Assembly: GCF_001649575.2 (NCBI RefSeq)
Contig: NC_051446.1
Span: 19,109,081 to 19,173,080, forward strand
DNA length: 64,000 nucleotides
Direction: 5' to 3'
Source: Kryptolebias marmoratus
Lineage: Eukaryota; Chordata; Actinopteri; Cyprinodontiformes; Rivulidae
A model generated the notes under the pieces. The model was not told the origin of the DNA. It saw only the letters and a list, made by a program, of their open reading frames with translations, and did not search any database. Below are positions 21,465 through 34,619 of this stretch, in pieces; positions within the stretch are counted from its first letter, which is position 1, and each line of letters begins with the position of its first letter. The position numbers and the translations under genes were made by a program.

Positions 21465-23700
21465 CTTAACGCAAACAGGATTACGGTTTGAATGACAGTG
21501 CATGTTGACGCACTAAGAGGCGGGAGTGATGGGGTAAGTACCACCACTAGGCTGAGGTTTGGCATGTCACAACCAAGTCAACAATGTGATCGTAACAACA
21601 GTTGAAACACAAACCTTACTGTTTCCACCGCACTCTTTAAACAGACAACTTCACCTTCATCATGTGCCACAAACTGCTGTCTTAAGCAAGAAGTTAATGC
21701 AAGAAAATGTGAGTTGATTACAGAACTTTCAGGAAAAATCTTCTAAAACCCAGTCGTGGAAAGCTGGCCATTTGTGCTCTAAAGTGACTCGGATCTGCAC
21801 AATGTCTACTACAGTTCTGTTAACCGGCAGGTGTCAAGGTGGACCTCTGTATGCTGCAACTGAAATTAGGTTAGGGGAAGTCATTTGTCTTTTGTGGAGG
21901 AAAAAAAAAGCAGGCTAAAGAGGTCAGACTGAGCAGGAAGGCTGTGAAGGGGAAGACGTTCATGCAGCCTAACATCTGTGATTTTTCTTCACTTCATACT
22001 TGTTCTCCCATCCCCCTTGCCTTGGGTGTGCCAAATGCTAAGGTGGGGCTTACAAAAACAGCACGGGGTGAGGGTATTTTCTAGTGCGCACAAGTGTTAT
22101 AAATGCTGCTTCCATTGATCACTGTGTGACCCCAACTTCATGAAGAGCTAACTTTTTTGTCAAATCAAAGTAAAAAAAAGTTGTGGATTAGACTACGAGG
22201 GCTTCAATATAGATTCAATACCCACTCAAACTAAAACAGGTTTTTGCCTACTAATCAACAGACATGCAAATCATAAAACTGGCACAGCTCACTTTGTTGT
22301 GTCATAAAAAAATATCAGTTGAACCTAACACTAAGTCTGGCTAGTCAACATGAATGAAAAAGAAAGATTTACTTTGTCGATGCTTTGAAGCCAGAAAATT
22401 AGAGTCTTGGATCTGTTCAAGCAAGCAAGTGTAATGTATCACTCAGCAACAGTTTTCCAACAAAAAACATAATTTAACATGTAATTACGCTCGAAAATTT
22501 CAGGTGATTATGTGATGAAGAGAGTCTATCTTTTCAAGGTTGAAGTGTATTATTTTAATACCTGCAAGAAGCAGGTGAAAAAAACCCAGCTGAAATTATA
22601 CTTTGCGATTCTGCAACCTCGTGCAGTCGTTTTGAGGATTACGTGCAATATAAGAGCTTAAGACAAGAAGTAATGATTAAAAATATAAAGTGATGATGAA
22701 TGCGCTGAATTAGGAAATATTAACAAAATATCAAAATTGTTTCTTTACAGAACCAATAAGATGCAAATCCCAGCAACAGATAAAAGTACAAAACAATAGT
22801 GCTTATTTAAATATGTTTGCCTTTTTTAAAATTTTGTGTTGTTTTCCAAATCGTTGTGGCGTTTTCAACTCCTCTAAATTAATACATGCTTAAGATGTAA
22901 AGAACTGATTACACACAGCAAGAAGTGGTAACTTCTCTCACTTCTTATGTTTAACTTATCTTTTTTCTATCTTGTTGCTAGGCTGTTTATAAAAATGGGC
23001 CATTAAGGATGCTATCGGGCTATGTAGCATTCCAGAAAGGCTCACTTCATTGCACTAACTGATGATTTCGGCCTCTTCGCCGGGAAAAGCACAACCACAA
23101 GATGCCTCAGCTTGCACGGACATATACTTTGTTGGGCTTCCCCCACTCCACCTAAGATACAGTACATTATACACACAGGAATACACAAACACAAAGCACA
23201 TCTGTGCTCTTATTAAATACGCTTTATTGAGAATAAAGGCAACAAGAGGTGAAGAATTTTTATGCAAGCCTGTGACTTTGATCAAGGTGTACTGAAATTT
23301 TCTGTAAACTACATATCTAAATGGGGTTAGTCATACATATCATTAGTTATTTAATCTAAAGATAGTTTCAAACTACTTTAAGTTGTCCCCACACCTTTTA
23401 ACCCCTTTAAAAAAGTCAGATTATGGAAGAACAGGGCTTTTCATTATTTGAACCAATATGCACAAATACCAAACAACCCAGCAGAAATCTAACAAAGATA
23501 CACTTAAATACACTTAAGTACACAGAAAGAAAGCAGTAGATGTTTTAGATGCTTTATTTTACCTATGTTCCTGAGCTCAGAATCAGACTATGTGAATCTT
23601 GTAAGTGATAGAAAATCATATGAACGAACTGAAAGTGTGGAAAAAGATAAAACTTCAAATTTAAAGAACAAGAAAAAAGTAGGCATGCACCTTTACAAGT
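21465..23700. other. Gene-free stretch
   Basis: AT-rich with short A runs. The two 76-77-codon frames at 23055-23295 lie antisense to each other. A small 10-bp-period repeat (acacttaaat/acacttaagt) sits near 23499-23520. No recognised gene, RNA or repeat family. Confidence 0.55.
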
Positions 23701-23719
23701 ACTACCAAATGTATTTACA

Positions 23720-24180
23720 GTAGAGCTTTAAAACATGTTGAACTGAATAGGGAGTAACCCCCCCAAACACCCACCCACCCACAGCCACTCCAGTTTCAGG
23801 AGGAGGGAGGGCGCAGCACTATTCAGCTGAGAAAACGCTGCTGCCACCTTGTTCTTGTGTCTGGAAACATTATTTGTCTGCTGGCTCAGATGGTGCCTCC
23901 TGTCACCAAGATGAGACCACCCCTCCATTCCCTCTCTGTAAGCTCTCGTGCCCCTCCCCCCACTGTTGGGCCCACCCCACAGGGGGGTTGAATTTAATAA
24001 AAGCTCCCTTAGCCTCATGCTAAAAAGGTATGCAAATGTGCAGGTCCTTCTGCTTTCTGATGTGCCACCCCCCTATACACACACACACACAATCCAACTG
24101 ACTGCTCTTCTCTCCGAGCCAAAGCCAAACACAGAGGGAGAGTCTGGGTGTTTGTTTTTCAGGGGAATGGATTATTCTGT
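23720..24180. other. C-rich and mixed stretch
   Basis: Contains C/A-rich patches near 23760-23780 and 23950-23990 and a short (CA)7 near 24080-24092. The 96-codon minus and 86-codon plus frames overlap and are unrecognisable. Confidence 0.5.
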
Positions 24181-24189
24181 TAGGACTGC

Positions 24190-24480
24190 TCCTGGGTATT
24201 TGATCTGAAAAGCTATTACGATGACTGCGATTAGAATTAATTACATTACGAGCAACAGGAATTGTGAAAGAGGTCTTCGATGTGCTTCCTAATATGAAAA
24301 GGAATCACAAACGCACACACACCCACACATATCCAATAATTTCTCAAGAGCAGCAGGATGAAATTAATAGTGCCACAAAATTTGTAACCTGAAGGCCATT
24401 CGTAATAAATAGAATAATGAAAATTAAACACTCTGGCATATGTGTGCTGTAAAAAAACCAAAGCAATATTGACTTCTCCA
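24190..24480. promoter_or_regulatory. Possible conserved non-coding element
   Basis: Contains ctattacgatgactgcgatt, then TAATTA at 24238-24243, attacgagcaacaggaattg, aggatgaaattaatagtgcc and cattcgtaataaatagaa. Several TAAT/ATTA cores lie in non-repetitive DNA. Inference by look and motif density. Confidence 0.42.
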
Positions 24481-24519
24481 GCCTTCTGCAGCAACCCCTC
24501 CTCTTCCCACATATCAGTG

Positions 24520-25060
24520 ATCCCTATCTAATACAAAGGGCCCAGCCTTTGCGTGGCTCCCCTGATGACCCGTGTTCATGAGGAGGTAAGAGCTGATCAT
24601 TTTGTTCCGATGTAGTGAGCCATGACAGGCAGCAGTGCAGGAAGGAGGTTGGCAGGGCGGGGGTGTGGTGGGGGGAAAGGAAGGCCACAGAGGGACCCAC
24701 CAGAAGCAGCAGAAAGCCAAGCCAGACTGAGGGGACCAGCCTTTCCTGCTGCTTCCTTCCTGTGCTCTTGGCCAGCTGAGCAATCAGGTCACCTCTCTTT
24801 CCCGTGTCGCTTCTGGTCAATTGTTCTCGCCCCTCCATCTCCTCAAAGTGCCACAGCCTGCAGCTGTTGCAGCTGATGTCTTTAAAAAAAAATTTTTATA
24901 GGATTTTATGCTGTGCCTGCTAGCTGGTTGCTGCTTCTGCAAACAGGGTGAGGGCTCATTTAAAGAGACAAGCTGGAAAAATGAGGATCTTTCACATGGA
25001 TGGAAGGTGAAGCCATAGCAAGCCTGCAACACATGCAAAGCGGAGATGATATGCAAAAAA
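24520..25060. promoter_or_regulatory. Possible conserved non-coding element with G-rich patch
   Basis: Balanced non-repetitive DNA at 24530-24630 and 24900-25050, separated by a G-rich patch (24655-24680). Overlapping frames of 79-104 codons on both strands show no recognisable domain. Confidence 0.3.
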
Positions 25061-25399
25061 CAATTTGTTCTTTGGAGTTCTTCCTGGTGTCATAAACTAC
25101 GCACCCTTAACTACATAGTAGCACAAGAACACACTGGGGGAATGCTGGCACTTCAATAATAAGAGATCTCCCTTCATACTTTGGTGTTTTTTTCTCCACC
25201 CACACTAGCCAAGACTAAGGAAGAGAACAGAGAGTACACAAGCATGCCCTTCTGACCTCTTGCAACCTCCATCAAGTACAACTAGTCTTCAAGCAAAACA
25301 GCAGCTTGTACTGTAAGCAGAGCTGAATCTATACTGAGTTACATTTAAAAAGCAAAATAAAGGCTTCTTCCTGGGGGTGTTTGAGAAAAAACATCTACT

Positions 25400-26000
25400 G
25401 CAGAAACTAATACAGCGCTCACTCCGTGCTCCGAGGAGAAACAGGGAGAGGGAGTTGCGATGATGCTCGCTGACAGAGAGTTTTGATTCACTCCAACATG
25501 GTCATGAAGAAAACTCCCTTGTAACTTGTATTCTAGGAGAGAGTTCTGGCTGGAGACTTTATGTCAGAAACAGATTAGATCATGTCTTGGCTTGTTCAAA
25601 GGCCTTAGATTATTTACATTATTGGCTCAAATGGCATCCAAATGAGCACATCATACCCTCATTGAGGACAGAACTGGGCATGCCCACAGGTTTGGCACAT
25701 TCTAGCTGCATAAAAAGAGATGAACATGATATTCAGACTCTTTCTTCCTGAGTAATGGATCTTAAAATGAGCAATCTGACAAGATTAAGTAAATTCTGGA
25801 AACATCAATCTGTTGAAACTGAGAAAGAGATAAACAGATTTCATCTGAATGTGTAGCAATGTGACGCTACTGTTTCCTGACCTTGAAATAGCTGCCACTT
25901 ATGAAAAGCTGTTTTGGTACGAGAGACACTGATTATAGCCCATTTCTAGGCCAGCACATAATCAGTGTCCAAGTTCCAAATCAATGACCTACTTCCGAGC
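25400..26000. promoter_or_regulatory. Possible conserved non-coding element
   Basis: Long non-repetitive block: gcgatgatgctcgctgacag, aaggccttagattatttac, tctagctgcataaaaag, gcaatgtgacgctactg. It includes the 12-bp inverted repeat at 25925-25969. There is no open frame of note across 25560-25990, which favours non-coding function if the block is conserved. Confidence 0.4.
25925..25969. repeat. Perfect 12-bp inverted repeat with 21-bp spacer
   Basis: Arms gacactgattat (25925-25936) and ataatcagtgtc (25958-25969) are exact reverse complements around a 21-nt spacer. This could be a short hairpin or two oppositely oriented GATTA-containing protein sites. Confidence 0.9.
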
Positions 26001-26039
26001 ACACACACATATCCAGTGCACATACGCTGCGAGGCAAAC

Positions 26040-26420
26040 TCTCTTTTTACCGGCTTAATGTGGAGAAAGACGAAAAAAAATCAAATCAAGCCGGCATTTT
26101 TGTTTTGATCTGAACACGCATCTAAGCGTAGATATTCGCAGACTCAAATGAGGGCAGAATTATTTCGTAACAGCAGGCGGAGAAACGGAGACCCTCCACA
26201 GAGCTGCTTGTGGTATTTTGACACGAGCTGGCACCGAGGGGGTCACCAGGGTCACCAGCGGCAGAGCTTTACCAGTTAAAGCGGTCCAGATCTGACCTGG
26301 ATAAAGTCTGCACTGACTCCCATAACCTCCCGCGCCACAAGGAAATGTGAGCAGCGGATTGGTTGGTGAGGTCAGGGCTGCACAGAGCGTAGCCCCAGCA
26401 TGGCAGTTCTTAATGCAGGG
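26040..26420. promoter_or_regulatory. Possible regulatory element with a DR3 motif
   Basis: The local GC and CpG content is above that of the neighbours. At 26240-26254 two GGGTCA half-sites lie in direct repeat with a 3-bp spacer (CCA), the DR3 arrangement used by VDR/RXR-type nuclear receptors (established). The 115-codon minus frame across the block includes a Cys-Val run from the CA tract and no domain I know. Confidence 0.38.
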
Positions 26421-26435
26421 TGGGCTATTTACAGA

Positions 26436-26454
26436 AACACACACACACACACAC
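26436..26454. repeat. Short (CA)n microsatellite
   Basis: About nine CA units. Confidence 0.85.
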
Positions 26455-26694
26455 TCCTGCTCTTCCTGACTCGTCTCTACAACCCCCTCGAGCAGATCCA
26501 ACACCACAGACCTCCATGTGCCATGCAGTCATGCAGACAGATGGACCAAGTTCTGTTCTTTATTACTAGGAAGTTCTTCACTGCCAACAGATCTCCTGAT
26601 TGTGTATTTTCAACTAAATCAGATTTGACCCGTGCAAAAAAACTTTTTAACATGGAGCGCGGCAGACAGAGAGGCTAAATAAACTGTGTCTACA

Positions 26695-27055
26695 TACACT
26701 ATATTGCCAAACGTATTCGCTTGCCTGTCTTTACACCCAAGAACTTGAGTGACATCGCATTTTGAATCCATAGTGTTTATTATGTCGGCCTACCATTTGC
26801 AGCTATAACAGCTTCAAATCTTCTGGGAAGGCTTTCCACAGGGTTTAGGAGGGTTTATGGAAATTTCTGACCATTCTTCCAGAAGCGCATTTGTGAGTTT
26901 AGACACTAATGTTGGGTGAGACGGCCTGGCTTGCAGTCTTCACTCTAATTCATCCCAAAGGTGTTCTATCGGGCTTCCAGAACTGTGCAGGTCAAGTTCT
27001 TCCACACCAAACTCGCTCATCCATTTCTTTATGGACCTTGCTTTGTACACTGAGA
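26695..27055 (-). mobile_element. Tc1/mariner transposon fragment, 3' end (transposase pseudogene)
   Basis: One terminus is seen: tacactatattgccaaacg at 26695 onward, a Tc1-type terminal sequence known from fish, beginning with TA. The minus-strand reading yields PIEHLWDELE just before a stop at 26940-26942. This is the transposase C-terminal motif that carries the last acidic residue of the DDE catalytic triad. The usual S-P-D-L-N-P lead-in is replaced by LHSSGSP, a small deletion relative to the family as I recall it. The upstream coding part is missing: similarity stops near 27055 and an ATT microsatellite follows. It is a dead remnant. Confidence 0.85.
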
Positions 27056-27080
27056 AATGAAAGTCAGCCATCTTGATTAT

Positions 27081-27114
27081 AATTATTATTATTATTATTA
27101 TTATCATCATCATC
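27081..27114. repeat. (ATT)n/(ATC)n microsatellite
   Basis: ATT units passing into ATC units. It abuts the truncated Tc1 fragment and creates poly-Ile frames on both strands. Confidence 0.92.
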
Positions 27115-27119
27115 TTGAT

Positions 27120-30100
27120 TATTTGTATCCATCTTGGGGATTTCCTTTTCCATTCATCACAGCGTGAACTGTTTTTCCAGGATTTTTCACCACTGATTCT
27201 ACAAAAGTACTTGTTGTCCTGCAGCCGAAAGTTTTCTATTGGAGGCAATATTAAATCTCAATTAAAAAAATAATAGAAAAAGAAGATACAATATAAGAAA
27301 AGAGGACATTGCAGTGATGGAGGACTTTAACAAAGAATTTCTTGTTAATCTCAATGTTTTTTTTTTTTTAAATCCTGTTTATTACTATTTTCAAACTTTA
27401 CCTCTAATAAAACTTGGTTTTGTCTTGAATTTCTGCTTCGGTTTTTGTTGATGCTCAACTTAGCTTGAGGCACCAAAACTAATCAGTTTGGATTAGGAAA
27501 TTCTTAATATATTTTTGCTGTTAATTAAAGTATCAATCCTACATGTTAAATTTAGTCATGTAATCAATCTGTTAAATGTAACAATTCAAACAATGATGCT
27601 GTCAATGTATTTGAAAAAATAATATAGTGTTTATTTTTTTTATTTAAATTTCAATAACAATACAAGAATTTAATTCACCTTCACTAAATTCTGACTAAAA
27701 CCTGGGAAAGCCCAGCCCAAATGATTGTGCAACTAGAAAAAGCAATTCTGAAAATACGTTTATCTGAGTTAAAGTCTTAAAACCATTGTTCATTTTTTAA
27801 AATGTTTTTATTATTTTTCAGCAACTTCAGAAGAACTGTACAAGCTGAGTAAAAATATAAACATAACTAAGGTATGTTGTGCGTTCGTTGGCCTGCAGAA
27901 ACATAAGGAAGAAGCCTAGGGCTCTTACATATTTTTATGCTATCCTCCATGTCTCTGTGTTGTTTGAGCCTGTCTCTTCTCTGGGAAGCATTGATCAGCA
28001 TAATGACTTTTGTTAGGGGAAAAAAAAATCTCTTCCCACAATGGACAGCTTTGTTTTGTGCCATACTTGTTATCAGGTTTAGACAACACAGGAACAGAAT
28101 ATGAACATGCCAGAGACTAGAGTAATCACTCTCTTTTTCCTCCAACATCAGGTTTTGTCACTGAATCAGGGCAAAAACCCATTATGCCGAGATGATACAT
28201 AAACAAATCAATTTTTCCCATTCATGCATGGTTTCACAAAACTATTTCTCAAGCCCAGAGGAACGGGCACAAAATTAGTTTGGCTAAGCATGGCTGCTAA
28301 GACACAGAATGAGAGGAACCGCTTGGGAAAGTGATGGTAAAAATAAATAAATAAAATCAGGTTTTACCAAAGAATAGAAAGAGAGTTAACAATTCACCCA
28401 GGCTTTATCACTGAAGACTAAATGAATGACTTCCTTTCTTTTCACGAGTGTCCTAAAAGGTTAAATGGGTATATCCTGCTAACCCTTTTCCCCCAGTTCA
28501 ACCATAAACATGACCTTATTTGGTTCTTCCACCGCTGTGGAGCAGAACTCAGCTATGAGTCAAGTAAGGTCAACTTATTGGGTAAAAGTTCAAGTTCAAA
28601 ATAAAAAAGCTTTTGGTCAAAATAGACAGAAAAGAGAAATTTAAATACAGATCTAAGATATATTATAAGCAAACTTGCATACAAACAGGAAATTTAACTA
28701 AAGAATATTAAGAGCCCATGTCTTGCTCAGGGCGTTATAGCCACACAAAGACCTGAAAGCTCTGTTTCTGGTGAAAAAAACCTGAACAAATGGGAATTAC
28801 AATCACTGAGGAAATAGTCTTTCAGCTGACCTACATCCCCTACGGAGACTCTAAATTATAATCCCAGTATACATGTTCAGCTATTGAATTTTTAGACTCT
28901 TTATCAGCACCATGAAATTATGTTAGATGGCATCTAAAGGGGTAAAAAAGGAGATTAGTGGCTGGAAATGCTCCACAAACTAAGGTTGAAACATGGCCGG
29001 ATGGCTTACAATTTAAGTTTATTTAATTTTACACAAACGCGGCAGCTCTGCAGTCATTCTAGATGTATTAACACTCTTAACAGTGCATGACTTAAAAAAA
29101 CACAGTTTAGCTCACACATACTAAGGCGTTAAATGACATTAAATCATTCTTTACCATTTAACAGCAGGTTTTGATTAGCGCCTTCATTGAACCTTGCACT
29201 TTGACACTCCAAATCAATTTGATGATCCCGTTTACTCTCCCATGCACTTATTTGAACCGGTTAAATCATATAATGATTTAATGCACAGCCAACGGATAGC
29301 ATAATCATATTGGCACACAAATAACATCCATTAGGGCTTTAATTATTGTGGTGTAAGTTGAGAAATCTGTGAATATAAAAATATATTTAAATCACTTTGG
29401 TGGTCTTAGCTGGTTGATAATTATGAAGTTTTAGTGTGAATCTAATTTATCTATTTTAAATATTTTATTAAATGAAAAGAAAAAACAAATTGCAAAAAAA
29501 AGTGTCTCTTTCTGTTTTTGTAGCCAATCAGTTGTAAGCAGATTCATACTTTCTTTCTCTTTAAACTGTTGTTTTTTTTCTAAAAGAAATGCAAGCTCAA
29601 GTAACTAACGATTTATGACTATTTGCTATAATGTAATAATTTCGGATCATTACAAGCTTGAACTAATAAACCTTAATTTGCTGAACTGGAATTTGTTCTG
29701 CCTTGTTTCACACTTTACTCACTTTTTTCTCCCTTTGCTCTGCTGCACTTACATTGTTACACAAATATACATCATCATTACATTGTTATTATTGTTGGCT
29801 TACACAGTGCGTTTCTGCATGTGCGTGCGACAGAAAGAAAAAGAAAGAGAGACAGGGAGAGTGTGTTTACGAAGCCCCAGGAAATACCAGGACAGACATG
29901 CTGACTCTCCAGCTCTCCAGGCCCATGTGACTGGAAACACACAGGCCAAATTGTTTGCATGATTGCCTGGGGGTTGCGATAAGAACATTTGGTTATAGAG
30001 AGAAAAATATATGAAAAAAAAAAAGAGCTCAGAATCAGAATCTGACCTACGACTAGAGGTGAGGACTGCTGATCTCCTGCTAAACTTTGTTTTTTCAGCA

Positions 30101-30500
30101 ATCATGACTCCTGTGTTTGTGTCCCCTGTTGGGTATAGGGGGACCATCCTCTGCTGGCTTCCTGCTCTTGTTAGATTAGCATAATGCAGATGCGACTAGA
30201 GTGAGTAACCTTGCTGCTGCTCAGCACTATTTACAGCAGTTTACACACAAAAGCTGTGAGAGCTGCAGCACTTGAGAGATTTTCTGTTGCTGCACAGCTT
30301 TAATTCATCAAAGCATTATATTGTCGTTTTATATACTAAGTTTACTGTTTTTAACTTAATAAAATAAAAGCTAAAGATATCCAGAATTAGTGGGACTCCA
30401 AAGAATTAAAAAAATCCCCTTTTCCTAACATTTTTTAAACTAAAGAAATAAACAAAACCTGCCATTTCTTCTAACAGGGTAATTAAAAACCCAACAACTG
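27120..30500. other. AT-rich gene-free stretch
   Basis: About 3.4 kb of AT-rich DNA with A and T runs (for example near 27359 and 28020). Open frames up to 115 codons at 29615-30147 overlap on both strands and include low-complexity Lys/Glu and Leu/Ser runs. I recognise no gene, RNA or repeat family, though old repeats may be hidden. Confidence 0.55.
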
Positions 30501-30529
30501 TTAATTATTAAACTTAAAAAACTGGATGA

Positions 30530-30900
30530 CTGTACCATTTGCTCTCTTTGTGTCTGTATCTGGCATGCAGCGAGCCATTTGGCGGGTCTTTTTGTGCTTT
30601 TTCTGCTTTGATAGTCTCACATTGCAATTAATCTCTCACATAGATGCCATTATAAATGTCATTAAACGTGGTGTCCGGCAAAAGGTGCGAGCAGCTAGTC
30701 TGAATAATTGATTCCTCCTGTTCATGCTGAGGGGACTCCTCTGATCATGGCCCAGCCTGGTAACACGCTCTGATATGATTGGCTAAAGCAAGGTCAGTGT
30801 CTTAAGAGACCTCACTCTAATATCCAGTAGCAATTAGTGGCTGCTGCGTGGGGGTTTGCACATGCTACTATGTGTTAGGGGAGCGGGAGTGACCACAGGC
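30530..30900. promoter_or_regulatory. Possible conserved non-coding element
   Basis: Strong enhancer-like block in otherwise AT-rich DNA: cattgcaattaatctctcac (CAATTA 30625-30630, overlapping TAATC), gtcattaaacgtggtgtccg, gtctgaataattgattcc and agtagcaattagtggctgc. Non-repetitive, with no coding frame of note. Confidence 0.45.
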
Positions 30901-30904
30901 AGAG

Positions 30905-33900
30905 ATTTAATGTGAGTTTTTGCATGCTTTCATCGGCCAAATGGAGCACAAAGACAACACAATAATCACATGACTACATAGGAGACTGTTTTCAAAGAGA
31001 GACATGTTACAAAACCGATATATAAAACATAAGAAGGAGCATACAACTCTATGATCATGATTTATCATTTATTCAGTAAATTTGTTTGTCTTTATATATA
31101 GCTATCTTCAGATGAATAGAAGGTAAAAATATATCTAGTTCTGTCAGATTCTTTACCTTCTTAAATTAAATGTTTATACATCCACAATAGGGCATTATGT
31201 GCAAGACTTCTAAAGCATTCACATTTCATCACACAAAAAGGTTTTTATCTTATGTCTCATCAGAGTTCAGTGCTCATACTATGACTATGACTTTATCATG
31301 AGCTCAATTCCAATATTTTCTCATTGTCCTTTTAAAAGCTGGGATGACGCGTTACAAAAAAAAAAAGTCTTCCAGAAAAATATATAAATTTAAGCCTACA
31401 TGAGATAATGAGCTTGTTTTTATGATCCTATGATTTCACAGTGAGCAGCATTTGGCGTAATCTTTTAATGTAAGCCATTGAGTCGTAAATTTTTGGCCAA
31501 ATAAAAATATATGTATTATTATTCGCAGCTCAATAATATACATATAGTGCCTAAACGAAAACCTAAACCAAACCACAAGTGAGACTGAAACAACAAAACA
31601 AAACATAATATTTTCACACGGACTCAGAAATTACTTGAGGTGCACTCAAAAGACAAAATTACAGAGAAAACAAAGTAAAAACAACAATGGAGTCCAATGT
31701 ACAAGCCACACCTAGAGTAAAGTCCCAAACCCTTCCCACTTCCTAAAGCAGATTTTTCAGAAGATTTTTAAAGAAAGCCCTGCATGTCTAGAAAAGCATT
31801 TTTTTTAGTATCTAATATTGCTGCAGACAGTGTGTCAAGGTGAAAGGCAATGTGTGTATATCTTAAAACTACCTTTGACTAAGGCATAAGACACGGGAGC
31901 ATACAGGTATTAAATGAGTCCTACAAGTTCAAAGTGCAGACGTGAGTATTGGGAGCACACCTTTTCAAGGACCATGTATAAATAAAATTAACGAAGTTTA
32001 TTGGAGAGAAATAATGACGTTATGTAGAGTAAGCTCATCTGTAGGTTGGTGCTGATTGGTTAAAGGTCAGCTCAAGAAGCAAAGGTCAAAGCACAACTAA
32101 TTTAATTTTTTTTTACTTAGTTTTAATAATTTCCCCCCTCCTCCCACCCACACAGCTCAAACTGTTCCACATAGTTGAGAGTGACCAAAACAAGTAACAT
32201 GACATGTAAACAAGTATTACCACAGAGAGAATGCAAAAAAATATGTTCAAGAATTAGGAGTTTAAAAGGGTAAAATAGAAAAAAAATTATGTTCCACCCT
32301 TCTGGCATAAGCCTTAAACTCCAGTAAAACCAGTGTTAGTGCATGTGAGATGAAAACAGTTTTCTATGAGGTGGCTGGCATTTAACATCCTCCCTTTGAG
32401 GAGGACGCACTCCATGAGGGAGTGAGGGGAAACTGACCCCCTTGTATGCATGAAAGCATCAGTAAAAACGGTGCTGTCTCCATCTAAACACAAAGACAAC
32501 AAAGGAGTCAAACACAGAGTTCTAATAAAATGGCCAAGAGATGGACAGTGAACAAGCCCCACGTCTACTCCTCATGAGTCAATCCATTGTGAGGCGTGCG
32601 GCACACAAGTCGAGTCCTCGGTGAATCAGAGCAGTCAGCTGCCATCCACCACCTCAAGGCACAGGGCCAGTCTAGCACAGGACTGCAGACATGTGACCAG
32701 CTGTCTCACACACAACCACAGTTACTGCACTGAGACGGAGATGTGGACAATAAGCTCTCAGATAAGTCTCTGTAATGCATCACCTTCAGAAATATTTGAG
32801 CAGGTTCTTTCAGTTTGTTCAGCTCAGATAGATAATATACTGCTGTGATATAGGGACTGAGGTAGCAGGTGTTTGTAAATCTATAGATAACTGCGACCCG
32901 TGATTTACAGTCTGCTGTCAGGAGGGTGCAGTGGCATCAATACTGCAGCAGGAGTTTGTCTGAGGCATAGCTGAGGACACCAAAATACCTCTTCACCCCC
33001 ACCCCCCCACTTATTCTGACAGCGATGGACGACTCCACGCGTGCAGCTGTCTAAATATTACTTTTCCCTTATTCTCCTCTTCATCTAGCCATTACTCTAC
33101 TGCTCTCTATCTTGTCTGTCTGGGAGTGAGCTTACAGCCACTGACCAGCATGAGTTTAGGAGGATCAAATGTTCAAACGACACAACCGGAGATGTCCACA
33201 TTTGGCACACTGCTGTCATGTCGATAATATGAAGATCAGTCAAAGGCCGGGAATAGTTCACCTTCTGATGTCCAGCCACACACCTGTCCTACTAATTATC
33301 TTGCAGCTAAGTTAATAATATTTTCTCATTTTATCACTGTATGTAATTAGGTTTATAAGATAGAATATGTGGGAATGCAGACGAAAGGAAAAACAGAGTC
33401 ATTAGAAGTCCTTTGCTCTGTACTTCATTACTGGCTCAGCTTGTTACTCCTTATGCAAAGAGTCCCCAGGTGCATGAATGTTTCATAGCCACCATGCTGC
33501 CTGCTTCCCTCAGTCTTCCTCCATCTTTCCCTACAAAGCTCAAACTTCACTGTCAATTGCACTTACACCCTGCTACCATCATCATCAGCCATTAATGGAG
33601 GGGTGAGGAAGCACATAAGACAGCTGTATCGCCTTGATGACTCAATCATCCTGTTTAACCAGTGGGACTGTCAGATACACCATCATCACCACCATCACTG
33701 AGCTTTCAGAGTTCGCCTAAGAAAACAAGTGCACAAGCATCAAAAGCACCAAAGCTTTTGAAAGTACCAAATGTTCAGGCACAAATCTCCAAAAGCAATA
33801 CTACTCAAAACTCATTCAATACAGAACCAGAAGATTTGTTTAGGTGAGCAAAGGGATGAACAACTATAAAATACACCAAAGACAACATGTTATGAGTTGT

Positions 33901-34600
33901 GGTGCAATTATTATTGAATTTTAGCCAAGAATTTGCAAGTTTATTAACCATGCTAAGTTGAACTAGCTTCTGGTTACTAAGCTAAATACATACGAAAGAA
34001 GAAACATAAATCTTTAAACCTTAGGTAAGCAATTCATTGATTGTTTCACTCTTCAATAAATGTTTTCTTTTTATCATGTAAAACAAAAAGCACAGGAACA
34101 CACAATGTGTTCCACAATTATCTTTTGAAGCTCCTTGGCCACACTCTATAACAAAATCTTTACACATCCATTCAGAGAGCAACAATATCAGTTGTTTACA
34201 AGCTGAATTTGTGATGGTATAGTAATCTTAAGTTCTAAATTTATGCTCTTAAAGCTCGTTTTTGGTCTCCACCAACACCAGAAATAAGTTTAATAGATAG
34301 GCTTCACGATAAACACCAAAGTTTGAATATTTCCATTTGACTGCCACTGGAAGACAGTGTCCAAAATGTTGTTTTAGAAATTCTGATTTGAGAAAAGATA
34401 TTTGCTGCATATGAAACATATGGGAGCAATGGAAGTAAAGCAAAATAATTAAGCTCCAGAGCAGCTATTAAAAAGTGGACTTAAAACTTATTGGTTCCCT
34501 TTAATACATCATCAGTAGTATTAAATACATGCAACCATGTAAAAATAAGAAACAAGCTCAATTCAACATCTTGTTGCAATAAGTTAATTTCCAAAAACTA
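30905..34600. other. Gene-free stretch
   Basis: AT-rich to about 32100, then mixed. C-rich patches lie at 32140-32150 and 32997-33009, and a CATCAC-rich patch near 33681. Frames of 60-82 codons at 32123-33847 are unrecognisable. No RNA gene or repeat family was recognised. Confidence 0.55.
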
Positions 34601-34619
34601 CAAGTAATCCTACTTGTGA

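Noticed and set aside
26160..26507. 115-codon minus frame over the DR3 block as a coding exon
   Set aside because: Contains a Cys-Val run from the CA tract and no family resemblance; a plus frame also overlaps.
27073..27248. Poly-isoleucine open frames on both strands
   Set aside because: Translation of the ATT microsatellite; only the PIEHLWDELE end of the minus frame is real transposase remnant.
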